Origin: Symbiodinium natans
Lineage: Eukaryota; Sar; Dinophyceae; Suessiales; Symbiodiniaceae
NCBI GenBank assembly: GCA_905221605.1
Contig: CAJNDS010002763.1
Location: forward strand, 130,001-194,000
DNA: 64,000 nucleotides
Reading direction: 5' to 3'
In this document: positions 1 to 9,200 of the stretch, one piece after another
Position numbering within the stretch: position 1 is the stretch's first letter
Layout of the letters: each line of letters opens with the position of its first letter
Made by a program: the position numbers and the translations under genes
The notes under the pieces: model-generated
Seen by the model: the letters and a program-made list of their open reading frames with translations, nothing else
Told to the model about the DNA's origin: nothing
The model's database searches: none

Positions 1-335
1 AGGCCCGAAATTGCCAAAGCCCTGCAGCCCCATGTAGTTAGGTTTAGGGCTTGTGGCTTAGGATTTAGGGTTTAGGAGAATGACAGGGCACCCAAAAGAA
101 GCCAGTGCTACCTCGAGTTCGGCTGCAAACGTCTATCCCCCTGGCAAACCTCGAGCTTCCAAAATACCTAGAACATGCACAGTGGCTTACATACGCCTTT
201 TGTTTTTTATTATTTCTTAATTTTTTGGGGGACAGTTTTGTTGATCCTTTCTTTGGAAGGGCCTGAAATGCTAAGCCCCAAGATGGTGAGGCTTCAGGCT
301 TTTCGGCATGTTTCGGCTCGGACGCTCCCTTCCAG

Positions 336-441
336 TGCAAGGAAGACCCCCCTCCCCCCTGGTTATAAGTAGAGCCATAAGGAAACTTTGGTTAGAAGTC
401 CCTTAGCCATAGTTGGTAAAGTAAGGGCGCCCCTCCTTGTA
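336..441. mobile_element. MITE-like inverted-repeat element, family A (degenerate)
   Basis: The left end TGCAAGGAAGACCCCCC is an imperfect inverted match to the right end GGGCGCCCCTCCTTGTA. The interior contains TTATAAGTAGAG and AAGTCCCTTAG, shared with the copies at 1293 and 62182. No coding capacity. Isolated family A ends also occur near 752-773 and 7735-7757. Confidence 0.45.
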
Positions 442-649
442 CCCTAAACCCTAAACCCCATACCCCAAACCCGAAAACCTCAGCCCCTAAGCCCTAAACC
501 CTAAACCCTAAACCCTAAACCCTAAACCCTAAACCCTAAACCCTAAACCCTAAACCCTAAACCCTAAACCCTAAACCCTAAACCATAAACCCTAAACCCT
601 AAACCCTAGCCCTAAACCCTAAACCCTCCTAAGCCCCCGGTCGCCGCAG

Positions 650-717
650 GAAGCGAAGCGGCTCTCAGAGCCCGAGGATCAGGACGGCCTTCTCCCCACC
701 ATCCACCCGTTACAAGC
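650..717 (+). CDS. Exon-like island, partial CDS
   Basis: Open reading EAKRLSEPEDQDGLLPTIHP... lies between CCGCAG on the left and GTAGGG on the right, sandwiched by heptamer tracts. The sense composition looks like ordinary protein. The parent gene is not recognised; exon status is inferred from the AG/GT borders. Confidence 0.35.
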
Positions 718-1292
718 GTAGGGTGTAGGGATGTTTAGGGTTTAGGGGTTACTAGGGGGCCCCTCCTTGTAAACCCTAAGCCCTAAACCCTGAACCCTAA
801 ACCCTAAACCCTAAACCCTAAACACTAAACCCTAAACCCTAAACCCTAAACCCAAAACGGAAGCTTCCTGCTGGTCTGGAATGTTGAGGTTCGGGGCGTT
901 CTCTGATCTGCCAAGCTGCAGTTGTGTGCCCGGCTTGTCCTGCCAGGCAGAAGCCGTGATAGCTGCGCTCATGCTAACGATTAGGGTTTAGGGTTTAGGG
1001 TTTAGGGTTTAGGGTTTAGGGTTTAGGGTTTAGGGTTTAGGGTTTAGGGTTTAGGGTTTAGGGTCGCACTTAGAATACAAGGTTCTGAAAATGCCGCAAC
1101 AAGATTTCGATGTTTGACTGCGAATCGCATTGATCGCATCCTTCTCATCCCGTACGTTGCGCCAGAGGTTTCTACCTTTGGTCTTGAAGGCTCAGTTGAT
1201 CCCAGCCGCGGCTTTGCTTCCTCTCATGTTGGAGCTCATGGTTGTGATTCAAAGGCAGCTTTGGGCATTGCTGCAGATTCCATTGTGCGACC

Positions 1293-1419
1293 TACAAGGA
1301 GGGGCCCCCTTCTTATACTAACTATAGTTAAGGGACTTAGAAGCTAAGCTAGGATCCTTATAACCCAATTTAGGGTCCTTATAACTCTACTTATAACTAG
1401 GGGGGGGGCCCTCCTTGTA
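1293..1419. mobile_element. MITE-like inverted-repeat element, family A (best copy)
   Basis: It starts TACAAGGAGGGGCCCCC and ends GGGGGGCCCTCCTTGTA, giving terminal inverted repeats of about 17 bp on a 127-bp element with no coding capacity. The first and last TA may belong to a TA target site. The interior is AT-richer (TTATAA motifs). Size and structure fit a non-autonomous DNA transposon or an introner-type element. Confidence 0.65.
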
Positions 1420-2328
1420 GTTCATGGAGTGGATAGATTGAAGGTGCCAATGCTGAATACCCCACCACGGGGTTCAATTGTCAGGGCACTGTCGGTGACA
1501 TCAATTCTCATACTCTTCCGACCATCCTAAGAAGCCCTAAACTTTACGCCCTGAACCCTAAACCCTAAACCCTAAACCCTAAACCCCATACCCTAAATCC
1601 GAAGGGTCGATAGGGTTGGTGGGGTGGGGCCATGGTGCCATGACTGAGGCTCTCAAAGGTGTTCAATGGGTTGATGTTGAGGTGGTTGGTTGACTTGACC
1701 CTTGATTACACCTAAAGCCCTAAACCTAAAACGTGGGTGGTTTGTGTACTGCACCCTAAAAGCCCCAAGCCTCAAACCCCAAACCCCAACCCCAAACCCC
1801 AACCAAACCCTAGTTCAGAGAAATCTTGTTTGTGGTAGGGTTGAGGGGTTTAAATTGGGTTTAGGGCTTAGAACCCTAAATCCTAAACCCAATATAGGTT
1901 TGAGGGTGTAAGGCCTGGCTTTTTACGGTTTTGGATTCCAGGGCTTTACGGCTGTAGGGTTTGGGGGTTTAGGTTTGAGAGTTTTGTTGTGTTTCAGCTT
2001 TTTAGGGTTCTGGGATTTGGGGGTGTTACGGTTTAGGGGAACGTCGCGCTCGGAGGACGCCTATGGCTTCGGTGCCCGCAGCGTCAACCTGTCTATCAAC
2101 GTCGTGCTTGGCATCCTCTTCTGTACCTCGCAGGGTTCAGGGTTTAGGGTTAAGGGTTTAGGGTTTAGGGTTTGGCTCCTGAGTTCGTTGGAGTAGTGAG
2201 GGTTTGAGGGTTTCGGGGTTTGAGGGGTTGAGGGTTTGAGGGTTTTAGTGGCTTGTGTGGGGGCCCGAGCTAGCTTGAGGCCCAGGTGACGTTCATGGTG
2301 GAGTGCTCTAACATGCCCCTAACCTCAG

Positions 2329-2411
2329 TTTTCGCGCTGAAGACTACAAGCCCCATGTTTGCAGTGCCCCCAACCTGTGGACACGCAAAGACGAGAACCG
2401 ACCTTTCCTAG
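2329..2411 (+). CDS. Exon-like island, partial CDS
   Basis: Preceded by CCTCAG and followed by GTAGGG; the open frame includes HVCSAPNLWTRKDENRPFL. No stop across 83 nt in this frame. Gene not recognised. Confidence 0.35.
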
Positions 2412-2796
2412 GTAGGGTCTGGGGACATTTTATGTTGTCCCTTCTTGGTTTAACTAACCCTAAACCCTAAACCCTAAACCCTAAACCCTAAACCCTAAAC
2501 CCTAAACCCTAAACCCTAAACCCTAAACCCTAAACCCTAAACCCTCTTAATAAGAGGGTCATATTTAGGTCAAAGGGTTTTAAGGGCTATCCTAGTTTCG
2601 GAATCTCTGAGGCAGGCTCTTTTCTGAGGCTCGTCCAGGTGTCGACAGTGGACACTTTGAAGTACTGGAGGTTTAGGGTTTAGGGTTTAGGGTTTAGAGG
2701 TTTAGAGGTTTAGAGGTTTAGAGGTTTATGCTCAAAGGCAGGCTGGCAAGTGGTGTCTTTGCTCGGTGGGGTGACGAGGGTGGCTACAGCAGCTGT

Positions 2797-2956
2797 CGTT
2801 GTCTGTCTGTCTGTCTGTCTGTCTCGCTCTTTCTCTCTGTCCCACTCTCTCTCTCTCTCTCTCTCCCCCTCTCTCTCCCTCCCTCACTCCGTATCTACCT
2901 GTGTGCCGATTTTCTACCTACCTGTCTATCTATTGAATTGTCTATCTGCCTATCTG

Positions 2957-2990
<34 letters not shown>

Positions 2991-2992
2991 CC
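2797..2992. repeat. TGTC and CT microsatellite block
   Basis: Runs of (TGTC)n, then (CT)n with TATC/TGTC interruptions, then a second (CT)n run. Open frames across this block only reflect the simple repeat. Confidence 0.9.
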
Positions 2993-3018
2993 ATCTGTTT
3001 GCGTCCTTCTGCATACAG

Positions 3019-3162
3019 GCCTTGTCACCAAAGGTTTCTCTGTTAAAGATGCCGGGAAAGGGATCTTGAGCACTTCCCCTATCCAAAACTCGGGCGGCCA
3101 AAGGGAAGCGCCAAATGAGGAAGCGAATTCCCACGCAATTGAAACGGCTCAGAGAACTTTTG
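3019..3162 (+). CDS. Exon-like island, partial CDS (144 nt)
   Basis: Acceptor-like CATACAG precedes it and donor-like GTGTTTGTG follows. The open frame includes GLVTKGFSVKDAGKGILSTS and ends ...SHAIETAQRTFG, compositionally balanced and stop-free. The next bases are a (GC)n(GT)n microsatellite, fitting an intron start. One of the strongest islands; gene not recognised. Confidence 0.45.
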
Positions 3163-3165
3163 GTG

Positions 3166-3214
3166 TTTGTGCGCGCGCGCGCGCGCGCGCGGGTGTGTGT
3201 GTGTGTGTGTGTGG
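3166..3214. repeat. (GC)n(GT)n microsatellite
   Basis: Alternating purine-pyrimidine tract of GC repeats followed by GT repeats, a sequence type able to adopt Z-DNA, immediately after the exon-like island. Confidence 0.9.
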
Positions 3215-3464
3215 GCGCGAGTGTTTTTGGTGTTTCGACTTGATTCGCTCAGCCTTGTTCCTGTGTGCCGTCAGACCATGGCACATGTGTTTGCTTGTTT
3301 GCATGGCCCAGCAGCAACGCAGCTTCAGGTTGCTTGTATACACAGCCTAAACCCTAAACCCTAAAACCTAAACCCTAAACCCTAAACCCTAAACCCTAAA
3401 CCCGACAATGCATGAATGTGCCACGCACCTATGAACGACTAAGTAGCATGTGCCTGAGCTGCAG

Positions 3465-3510
3465 GCAGCATTTCGCCATTGGTGCCGCTGTCTGGGGCCC
3501 AGTTTGCGGG
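3465..3510 (+). CDS. Exon-like island, partial CDS
   Basis: GCTGCAG precedes and GTTTATATAGGG follows a 46-nt open segment reading SISPLVPLSGAQFAG. Short, so support rests mainly on the splice-like borders and heptamer-repeat flanks. Confidence 0.3.
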
Positions 3511-3576
3511 GTTTATATAGGGTTTAGGGTTTAGGGGTGACGGGGGGAACTGAGATGGGCATTGGCATTGTCACAG

Positions 3577-3775
3577 GAAGCAATGTTTGTATGCTCGCGT
3601 GAATTTGGCGACGTGGCGCAGGTCACTGTTCCGACCGTGCACTCCAATTTTTGCACCTTCTGCATAGGTTGGCCATGATCGACTGCCTCCTGGCTCGGCT
3701 CACCTACGGTTACCTTGTCATCTTTGCAGAAGCTTGGCTGAATCTTGTAGGTCCTGGCAGCAGCAGACCCGAAAA
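3577..3775 (+). CDS. Exon-like island(s), partial CDS with hydrophobic segment
   Basis: After TCACAG the frame reads EAMFVCSREFGDVAQVTVPT... up to a GT at 3668. A second open stretch in another frame (about 3670-3775) reads AMIDCLLARLTYGYLVIFAE..., which resembles a membrane helix. Either two exons or one exon with an indel; not resolvable here. Confidence 0.35.
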
Positions 3776-3849
3776 CTCCTAAGCCCCAAACCTTAAACCC
3801 TAAATCCTAAACCCTAAATCCCAAATGGGCTCAGTACTCCCACTAACTC

Positions 3850-4095
3850 GAAACCATACTATACAAAATGAAAATGCGTTCTCGAAGCCCCCAAAACGCA
3901 TTTTGGCAAGCAGAGCCCTTTTGACGAGTGGAATGCAAAGTCGCTCCGGGTGTGGTTGGTGCAGGTTCCCAAGCTTCGTTTGGCATGCAAAGTGCGCTTG
4001 CTGGACATCCGCAAACCCATTTTCCTCCTCAGCATATTTCCTCACTAACCTTGTGCAGTCGCATCCTGCAGCACCCACATATGAGCAGCGCATAA
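3850..4095 (-). CDS. Exon-like island on minus strand, partial CDS
   Basis: The minus-strand frame is open for about 80 codons with balanced composition, for example GCDCTRLVRKYAEEENGFAD and HPERLCIPLVKRALLAKM. The plus strand is also open but is Ser/Cys/Trp-skewed, so I prefer minus. Borders uncertain; gene not recognised. Confidence 0.35.
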
Positions 4096-4405
4096 GCAAC
4101 TTACACAGGGATTCGGATCTTCTGTTCGCAGCTCAAAACCAAAATCGTGCGATTTGCGAATTGGACACACTTCCACAAGCAATTGGAAGGCGACTTGGGG
4201 TTTGCGATTCCAAATTGCTAGCGTTTTGTGGTTTGCGATTTGGCCTTCTAAGCTCCCAATCACCTCTCGATGCCTCCCCAAACCCCGCCCCAAGTCCCCA
4301 AAACCCCCGAACCCCATAAGCCCCAAACACCAACCATGAACCCTAAGCCCTAACGTCTAAGGCCTAAACCCTAAACCCTAAACCCTAAACCCTGAATCCG
4401 CAAAG

Positions 4406-4463
4406 CCATGCTGTGCTCAAGGAGACGAAGAAGCCGGATCTGGGCGGACCGCACCTTGCCCAG
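4406..4463 (+). CDS. Exon-like island, partial CDS
   Basis: AAAG precedes and GTCTTT follows; the open frame reads HAVLKETKKPDLGGPHLAQ. Lys/Asp-rich and plausible as protein. Flanked by CCCTAAA on the left and TTTAGGG on the right. Confidence 0.35.
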
Positions 4464-4801
4464 GTCTTTATTTTGTACTGTACATGAATTTAGGGTTTAG
4501 GGTTCAGATTTCAGGGTTTAGGGTTTAGGGTTCAGGTTTCAGGTTTTAGGGTTTAGGGTTCAGGGTTTAGGGTTTTTTTCGGTCTTGTTTGTTGGGTGGG
4601 TGTTGGAGGGTCATGTGTTTTTGGCTGGGCTATGGTCGCTTGGAGGTCTTGGTTATTCTTTGGGGGGGTGGGGGGGGATTTTTCTGGGTGTGGGTTTAGA
4701 CTTTCTTGGAATGTTCAGGGCTTTCTGGGGTGTTCAGACATGTGGGGCTTAAACCCTAAACCCTACACTCTAGCTCCTCAAACCCCCACCTTTCGACCCA
4801 G

Positions 4802-4884
4802 GTTCTGGGTAACTCAGCTGAGCCAAATGCACCTCGCCCTCGTGCTGTACTGCGTCCTCATGGCCGCTCAGCAGTGCTTCAGCC
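4802..4884 (+). CDS. Exon-like island, partial CDS with hydrophobic helix
   Basis: CCCAG precedes and GTGGGCCC follows. The frame FWVTQLSQMHLALVLYCVLM... looks like part of a membrane-spanning segment. Gene not recognised. Confidence 0.35.
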
Positions 4885-5185
4885 GTGGGCCCTGTTTATA
4901 GGAAAGGGATCAAGGATTAAACCCTAAACCCTAAACCCTAAACCCTAAACCCTAAACCCTAAACCCTAAACCCTAAACCCTAAACCCTAAGAAGCATTCT
5001 AATCTGAGGGATTCCAAGACCAGCTGGGCTTTGCACTCGGGTTTAGGGCTTCCTTGCGGTGTCAGGATGTCTAGATCTCGGATCGTGGCACTCATAGGGT
5101 TTAGGGTTTAGGGTGGTTTACGGTTTAGGGTTTAGGGTTTTGGGTTTAGGGTTTAGGGTTTAGGGTTTAGGGAGACTCTTCGGTC

Positions 5186-5325
5186 TAAGGGTAGTTTCAT
5201 GGGCCCAGAATACGGCCCCCAACCTCCTTTAAAGCCCTTAATCAACTTGTGAAGGTCTATAAGGCGCAATATAAGGGGTCCCCTTTTTTAAGGGCCCATA
5301 CTAGGGGACCATGTAACTACCTTTG
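5186..5325. mobile_element. MITE-like inverted-repeat element, family B
   Basis: The left end TAAGGGTAGTTTCATGGGCC pairs imperfectly with the right end GGGACCATGTAACTACCTTT. About 140 bp, non-coding. A related left end (TAAGGGTAGTTACATGGCCC) occurs at about 52106 without a clear partner. Confidence 0.5.
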
Positions 5326-5435
5326 GTAATGTTCGGGCTTTCGATTCTTATGATTCAGGGTTGCGAACAGAGGTGGCTTGTTGGTTTGGCTGGCGCATGG
5401 GATGCGTTTCTAAGTTGGCACCCTCTTAAGACTTT

Positions 5436-5544
5436 CCCTAAGGGTCCATGTACCTAAATCGGGAATACTTGGGCCTTAAAGTACCTCCTATTTAGGGACG
5501 TTCGGGCCCAAGTACATAATAGTGAGGTACATGGACCCTTAGGG
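5436..5544. mobile_element. MITE-like element with perfect 20-bp inverted repeats
   Basis: 5436-5455 (CCCTAAGGGTCCATGTACCT) and 5525-5544 are exact reverse complements. The 69-bp interior holds a second, smaller inverted pair (AATACTTGGGCC versus GGCCCAAGTA), so the whole unit can fold into a near-complete hairpin. No coding capacity. Confidence 0.7.
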
Positions 5545-5565
5545 TATGTATTGAACACACTCTAC

Positions 5566-5676
5566 CTGTAGCGGCATCCAGGTAGCGTGGATCCTGGAAC
5601 AAGGTAGAGCCGTCACGAGCACTCACTGTGTGCAGTTCCTGGAATTGGTGGCAGTTGCAGGTGTTGCGCCGGCTCC
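5566..5676 (-). CDS. Exon-like island on minus strand, partial CDS
   Basis: Read on the minus strand, a T-run ending CAG precedes it and ACAG|GTAGAG marks the exit. Open frame about 36 codons, including NTCNCHQFQELHTVSARDG and LFQDPRYLDAATG. Polypyrimidine acceptor, donor and protein-like composition coincide, making this one of the most convincing islands. Confidence 0.5.
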
Positions 5677-5957
5677 TGAAAAAAACCCTAAACCTTTAAA
5701 CCCTAAACCCTAAACACTAAACCCTAAACCCTAAACCCTAATCCGCTTCGAAGGTGGGCGTCCTCCAACTGCGGTCAGATGCGTTGCTTGGCGCCAACAG
5801 CTTGTAAGGCTAAGCTAGAGGCTCCGGCGAATTAGGGTTTAGGGTTTAGGGTTTGGGGTGAGAAGTGGGGTTCAGGGCTTCGGGATAAGGGGGGTTTGCG
5901 GCTGGAGCGAAGTAGGACGGAGTTTGAGACATGACGCCGCGATTTTGTCGTTGTCAG

Positions 5958-6047
5958 GCTCTTATCAAGATCATTGCTGTTTCTGGAATGTCTAGGAAGA
6001 CAGCCGCCTTAGTGCACGGTTGCGCCCAGCCAGTACTAGTTCGATCC
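5958..6047 (+). CDS. Exon-like island, partial CDS
   Basis: TTGTCAG precedes, GTGTCTTCC follows; the 90-nt open frame reads ALIKIIAVSGMSRKTAALVH.... A further small island at about 6220-6263 reads NTDYGKKAAIKKA before GTATAC. Confidence 0.35.
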
Positions 6048-6084
6048 GTGTCTTCCGTTTGAGTTTGAACACCCATCTACATAC

Positions 6085-6179
6085 CATACATATATGTATA
6101 TATATATATACATATATATATACATATATTCATATAAACATATAGTATATAAATATATAATATAATATAATATAATATA

Positions 6180-6212
<33 letters not shown>
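6085..6212. repeat. AT-rich (TA)n / (TATAA)n microsatellite
   Basis: TATA-rich simple repeat with (TA)n and (TATAA)n arrays, directly left of a small open island at 6220. Confidence 0.9.
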
Positions 6213-6216
<4 letters not shown>

Positions 6217-6459
6217 ATTGGCAACACAGACTACGGCAAGAAGGCGGCAATCAAGAAAGCCCGGTATACAGTCACAGCCGCACGGTAGACTTAGCAGGAC
6301 TGAGCCTTTGGGGTTTAGGGTTTAGGGTTTAGGGTTTAGGGTTTAGGGTTTAGGGTTTAGGGGTTAGGGTTTAGGGTTTAGGGTTTAGGGTTTAGGGTTT
6401 AGGGTTTAGGGTTTAGGGTTTAGGGTTTAGGGTTTAGAGTGTCTGACGGCCGGACACAG

Positions 6460-6537
6460 CAAAGTGACGCACGGAAAGCCAGCATGCTCCAAGTTGAACA
6501 GGCAAAGGGACACAGCCGAGGATACTACAACACAAGG
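6460..6537 (+). CDS. Exon-like island, partial CDS
   Basis: GACACAG precedes and GTTTGAGGG follows; the frame reads QSDARKASMLQVEQAKGHSR.... Both sides are TTTAGGG tracts. Gene not recognised. Confidence 0.35.
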
Positions 6538-6651
6538 GTTTGAGGGTTTCGGGGTTTGGGGTTGTTGGGGTTCAGGGTTTAGGGTTTAGGGTTTGGGGTG
6601 TAAGGTTTAGGGGTGCTACCAGAACATTCAAGGGAGTTCCCCTTGGACCCC

Positions 6652-6791
6652 TCTACTACTATTTGCTTAAGAACCCCCCCCAAAAATAAGAAATGAATAA
6701 ATGAATAAAAATAGTCCCTATATTACCCTTATAAGGAAGTTTTTTTTTTTTTTTTGGGGGGGGGGGGGGGTTCTTAAGCAATTGGTAGTAT
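6652..6791. mobile_element. Foldback element with T-run/G-run junction
   Basis: The left arm (TACTATTTGCTTAAGAACCC and C-run) is the inverted partner of the right arm (G-run, GGTTCTTAAGCAATTGGTAGTA). The interior has an AT-rich stretch and a T-run running straight into a long G-run. Non-coding hairpin-type unit; the G-run could form a quadruplex. Confidence 0.6.
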
Positions 6792-7489
6792 AACGTTGCA
6801 CCTTTGGGCATCTCCGTAGGGACCTCTGGACTCCTTGGGAATATCGGAACCATGGGGAGCGACAATATAGGTGGTCTTACTAGGAGTAGCCCTAAACCCT
6901 AAACCCTAGACCCTAAACCCTAAACTTTGGGGAGGGGGCCGGGGGGTGGGGGGGCAGTGCACACTTCGGAGTACGAACGCTCAGTTTAGGATTTCGCATG
7001 CGCTTAAGGTCGATCTTCGGGTTAGCACCGCATGAACACCTGGAAAGGGTTTAGGGTTTAGGGTTTAGGGTTTAGGGTTTAGGGTTTAGGGTTTAGGGTT
7101 TAGGGTTTAGGGTTTGCGGGCCCACCATGAACGAACATTCGCTTCATTGACTCGGTGCTTCGTTGAGACCCTGTTCACCCTAAACCCTAAACCCTAAACC
7201 CGAAACCCTAAACCCTAAACCCTAAACCCTAAACCCTAAACCCTAAACCCTCAACCCCAAGCCCTAAACCCCAAACCCTAAACACCAAACCCTAAACCCC
7301 AAACCCTTCCTCGATGAGACGAAGTCCTGAGCCCCCAACTCCATCTTTCAAACCTCAATCTACTCTGGGTTTTGGAGTACTACACGTTAATACTTTTTTT
7401 GGTTCTGGGTTCCTATAATTGCTACTTATACCTAGAAAGTATATACATTTTTTCCAGGGTCTACTCCAAAGCGAAGTACTCATGGCCAG

Positions 7490-7558
7490 GCAGGCGCCAT
7501 CCATCATTGCCGCGTGTAGCCTGGTGCGCCTCGCCACAAGAGACTTGTGGAGACCAGG
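7490..7558 (+). CDS. Exon-like island, partial CDS (cyclin-like composition)
   Basis: CATGGCCAG precedes and GGGTTTAGG follows. The frame QAPSIIAACSLVRLATRDLW resembles the 'PS-x-x-AA-x-x-L-x-x-A' helix of C-terminal cyclin folds. Too short to assign with any certainty. Confidence 0.3.
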
Positions 7559-8226
7559 GTTTAGGGTTTAGGGTTTAGGGTTTAGGGTTTAGGGTTTAGG
7601 GTTTAGGGTTTATGCATTATGCATGCGGTCTTGGGAGGGTTTAGGGTTTAGGGTTGCAGTTGAGGAGGAAATGCCTTGTCTACGGGTAGTTGGGAGCCTG
7701 ATAACCGGGGGGTCCTTATGAGTCTAACTTATAGAACCAGGCGGGCCCCTCCTTGTATTTGGGGTTTAAGAGGATCGTATCCTGGAATGATGCAACCCTA
7801 AACACTAAAGCCTAAACCCTAAACGGCCCAGCTTCTGAGCCTCTTTGGGTTACTATACAAGGCGTCCTGTGGTGGCCCTAAACCCTAGAGGCCTTAACTT
7901 ATAAATACACTTCGGCCCCAAGCTTGAAACCCTCAGCCCTAATTAAACCAAAAAACCCTAGACCCTAGACCCTAGGGTCTATGAAATGCGATAAGCCCTA
8001 AACTGAGGCCCTAAACCCTAAACCCTAAACCCTAAACCCCTTGAACCACACAAGGCCTAGCCTAGATGCCATCTTCCTTTGCGGCCGGCTGTGTCCGATT
8101 GATTCAAGTTCAAGCCGCGTAGGGTTTTGGGCAGCCCTAAACCCTAAACCTAAACCCTAAAGCCTAAACCCTAAACCCTAAACCCTAAACCCTGCGGCAC
8201 CTCGAGGCCGTTCACTATTTCTGCAG

Positions 8227-8282
8227 GGCTCTCCTAGGCGAAACCCGCATAGCAAGGCCCACATGTTGCTTGAACAGGAGTT
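8227..8282 (+). CDS. Exon-like island, partial CDS
   Basis: TTTCTGCAG is a good acceptor-like sequence; the open frame reads GSPRRNPHSKAHMLLEQEF into the following TTTAGG tract. Right border unclear. Confidence 0.3.
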
Positions 8283-8388
8283 TAGGATCAAGGGTTTAGG
8301 GTTTAGGGTTTGGGGTTTAGGGTTTAGGGTTCAGGTTATAGGCATTTGGGTTTCAGCCCCTCTTGGCAACTCAACTCAACTTTGTCAG

Positions 8389-8471
8389 ATCTCGTCCGGG
8401 GTGGGACCCGACTTGTGTCAGCTGTACAGCCTCAGGGCGTTATGGGCTTTGTGCCCGCGCAGTCCTGCATG
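8389..8471 (+). CDS. Exon-like island, partial CDS
   Basis: TTTGTCAG precedes and GTAAACCC follows; the open frame reads ISSGVGPDLCQLYSLRALWA.... Lies about 380 bp left of the retrotransposon, so the insertion probably sits in an intron or close to a host gene. Confidence 0.35.
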
Positions 8472-8850
8472 GTAAACCCTGGCTTTCAGGTTTAGCTTTA
8501 CCTGGAGCCCTGCAAGTGCCCAGAAGAATGTCCTACCATGAAATGTAGCGTTTAGGGTTTAGGGTTTAGGGCCTTAGGGTTTAGGGTTTAGGGTTTAGGG
8601 TTTAGGGTTTAGAGACTGGGGTTCAGGGGTTAGGGCTTGAGGAGTTGACTCCTAGGGACGTGAGGCACTTCTCAGAGGTCCTCTAGGTGCTCAGGAGTTT
8701 ACGTGTTCAGCAAGGCATTTCTCTGCCTCGGCAGCGGCGTGTGGATGGTGTGTTTAGGGATGCTGGAATGATGGCAGCACTTGGTAGGAATTAGGATCCT
8801 GAAACATCCTGCACCTGGTCTGTTTTTTCGTTGGGTTTTCGGAAAAGCTT

Positions 8851-8855
8851 CGGGA
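8851..8855. repeat. Target-site duplication, left copy
   Basis: CGGGA directly before the 5' LTR matches CGGGA directly after the 3' LTR (40224-40228). Five bp is typical of Ty1/copia integrases. Confidence 0.85.
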
Positions 8856-9145
8856 TGTGAATGATCCCCGAACCACAGCACATTTTGGGAACCCCTTTGT
8901 GTCGGCTCCGCCGCACATCGGGGAAACCACCTTAGAACGCCGTGGCCTGTTCACCACATTGGCTCAAGTAATCCCTAGAGTGTAGGTCACCCATAGGTTG
9001 GAAGTAAGCGCAATAGCGTAACTGGAAACCGCCCGGGTGCACGAGACGGAGACTGAAGGCGAACATCAGTGCAGAAAACAAGTGCGAGACCATTTGGCTG
9101 GTGAGGAGCCAAAGCGTAGTGCAAGCAACTACCCGACCTCACGCA
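8856..9145 (+). repeat. 5' LTR
   Basis: 290 bp, starts TGTGAATGATCC and ends CCTCACGCA (TG...CA). By eye it matches 39934-40223 at every position. It contains a mini-hairpin of the element-wide family at 8901-8914 and a split spliced-leader-like sequence (8940-8947 and 8958-8968). No obvious TATA box. Confidence 0.95.
8940..8968 (+). promoter_or_regulatory. Split spliced-leader-like sequence in LTR
   Basis: CCGTGGCC, then 10 bp, then ATTGGCTCAAG followed by TAATCC. The dinoflagellate spliced leader ends CCATTTTGGCTCAAG and begins with CCGTAGCC, so both halves are near matches separated by an insertion. The same sequence is in the 3' LTR at 40018-40046. Its role (trans-splicing relic, transcription start or chance) is inference. 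Confidence 0.35.
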
Positions 9146-9165
9146 GGTTATCAGCCGTATAGCGG
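9146..9165 (+). promoter_or_regulatory. Putative primer-binding site (half-tRNA type)
   Basis: GGTTATCAGCCGTATAGCGG abuts the LTR. Its reverse complement ends GGCTGATAACC, which has the form of a tRNA anticodon stem-loop (loop CTGATAA, anticodon GAU). Drosophila copia is primed by the 5' half of initiator tRNA cut in the anticodon region and its site begins GGTTAT too. The remaining leader, 9166-9200, is short. Confidence 0.4.
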
Positions 9166-9200
9166 TTGCGATTTCTTGCGACTACTGTACGGGCTGAGCT

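Larger units (their letters stand above)
1..8855. repeat. Left flank: telomere-type heptamer mosaic
   Basis: CCCTAAA-type tracts lie near 487-624, 781-853, 1552-1585, 2456-2546, 3348-3402, 4365-4394, 4918-4989, 5685-5740, 6893-6926, 7176-7305, 8010-8040 and 8135-8193. TTTAGGG-type tracts lie near 977-1063, 2672-2727, 4487-4575, 5096-5171, 6309-6437, 7048-7114, 7558-7611, 8290-8335 and 8551-8610. Most are near-perfect, with degenerate edges (TTCAGGG, CCTGAAC). Both orientations alternate, so this is not a chromosome end. Between tracts are short islands: exon-like segments, inverted-repeat elements and microsatellites, listed separately where supportable. Remaining spacers are unassigned. Confidence 0.9.

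Noticed and set aside
2728-3069. Ser/Leu-rich ORF over the CT microsatellite
   Set aside because: Produced by the simple repeat; only the downstream 3019-3162 segment looks like coding sequence.
1-8855. CRISPR-like repeat-spacer pattern from heptamer tracts and spacers
   Set aside because: Tract lengths, orientations and spacer sizes vary widely and the repeat is a 7-bp telomere-type unit; a eukaryotic context is far more likely.
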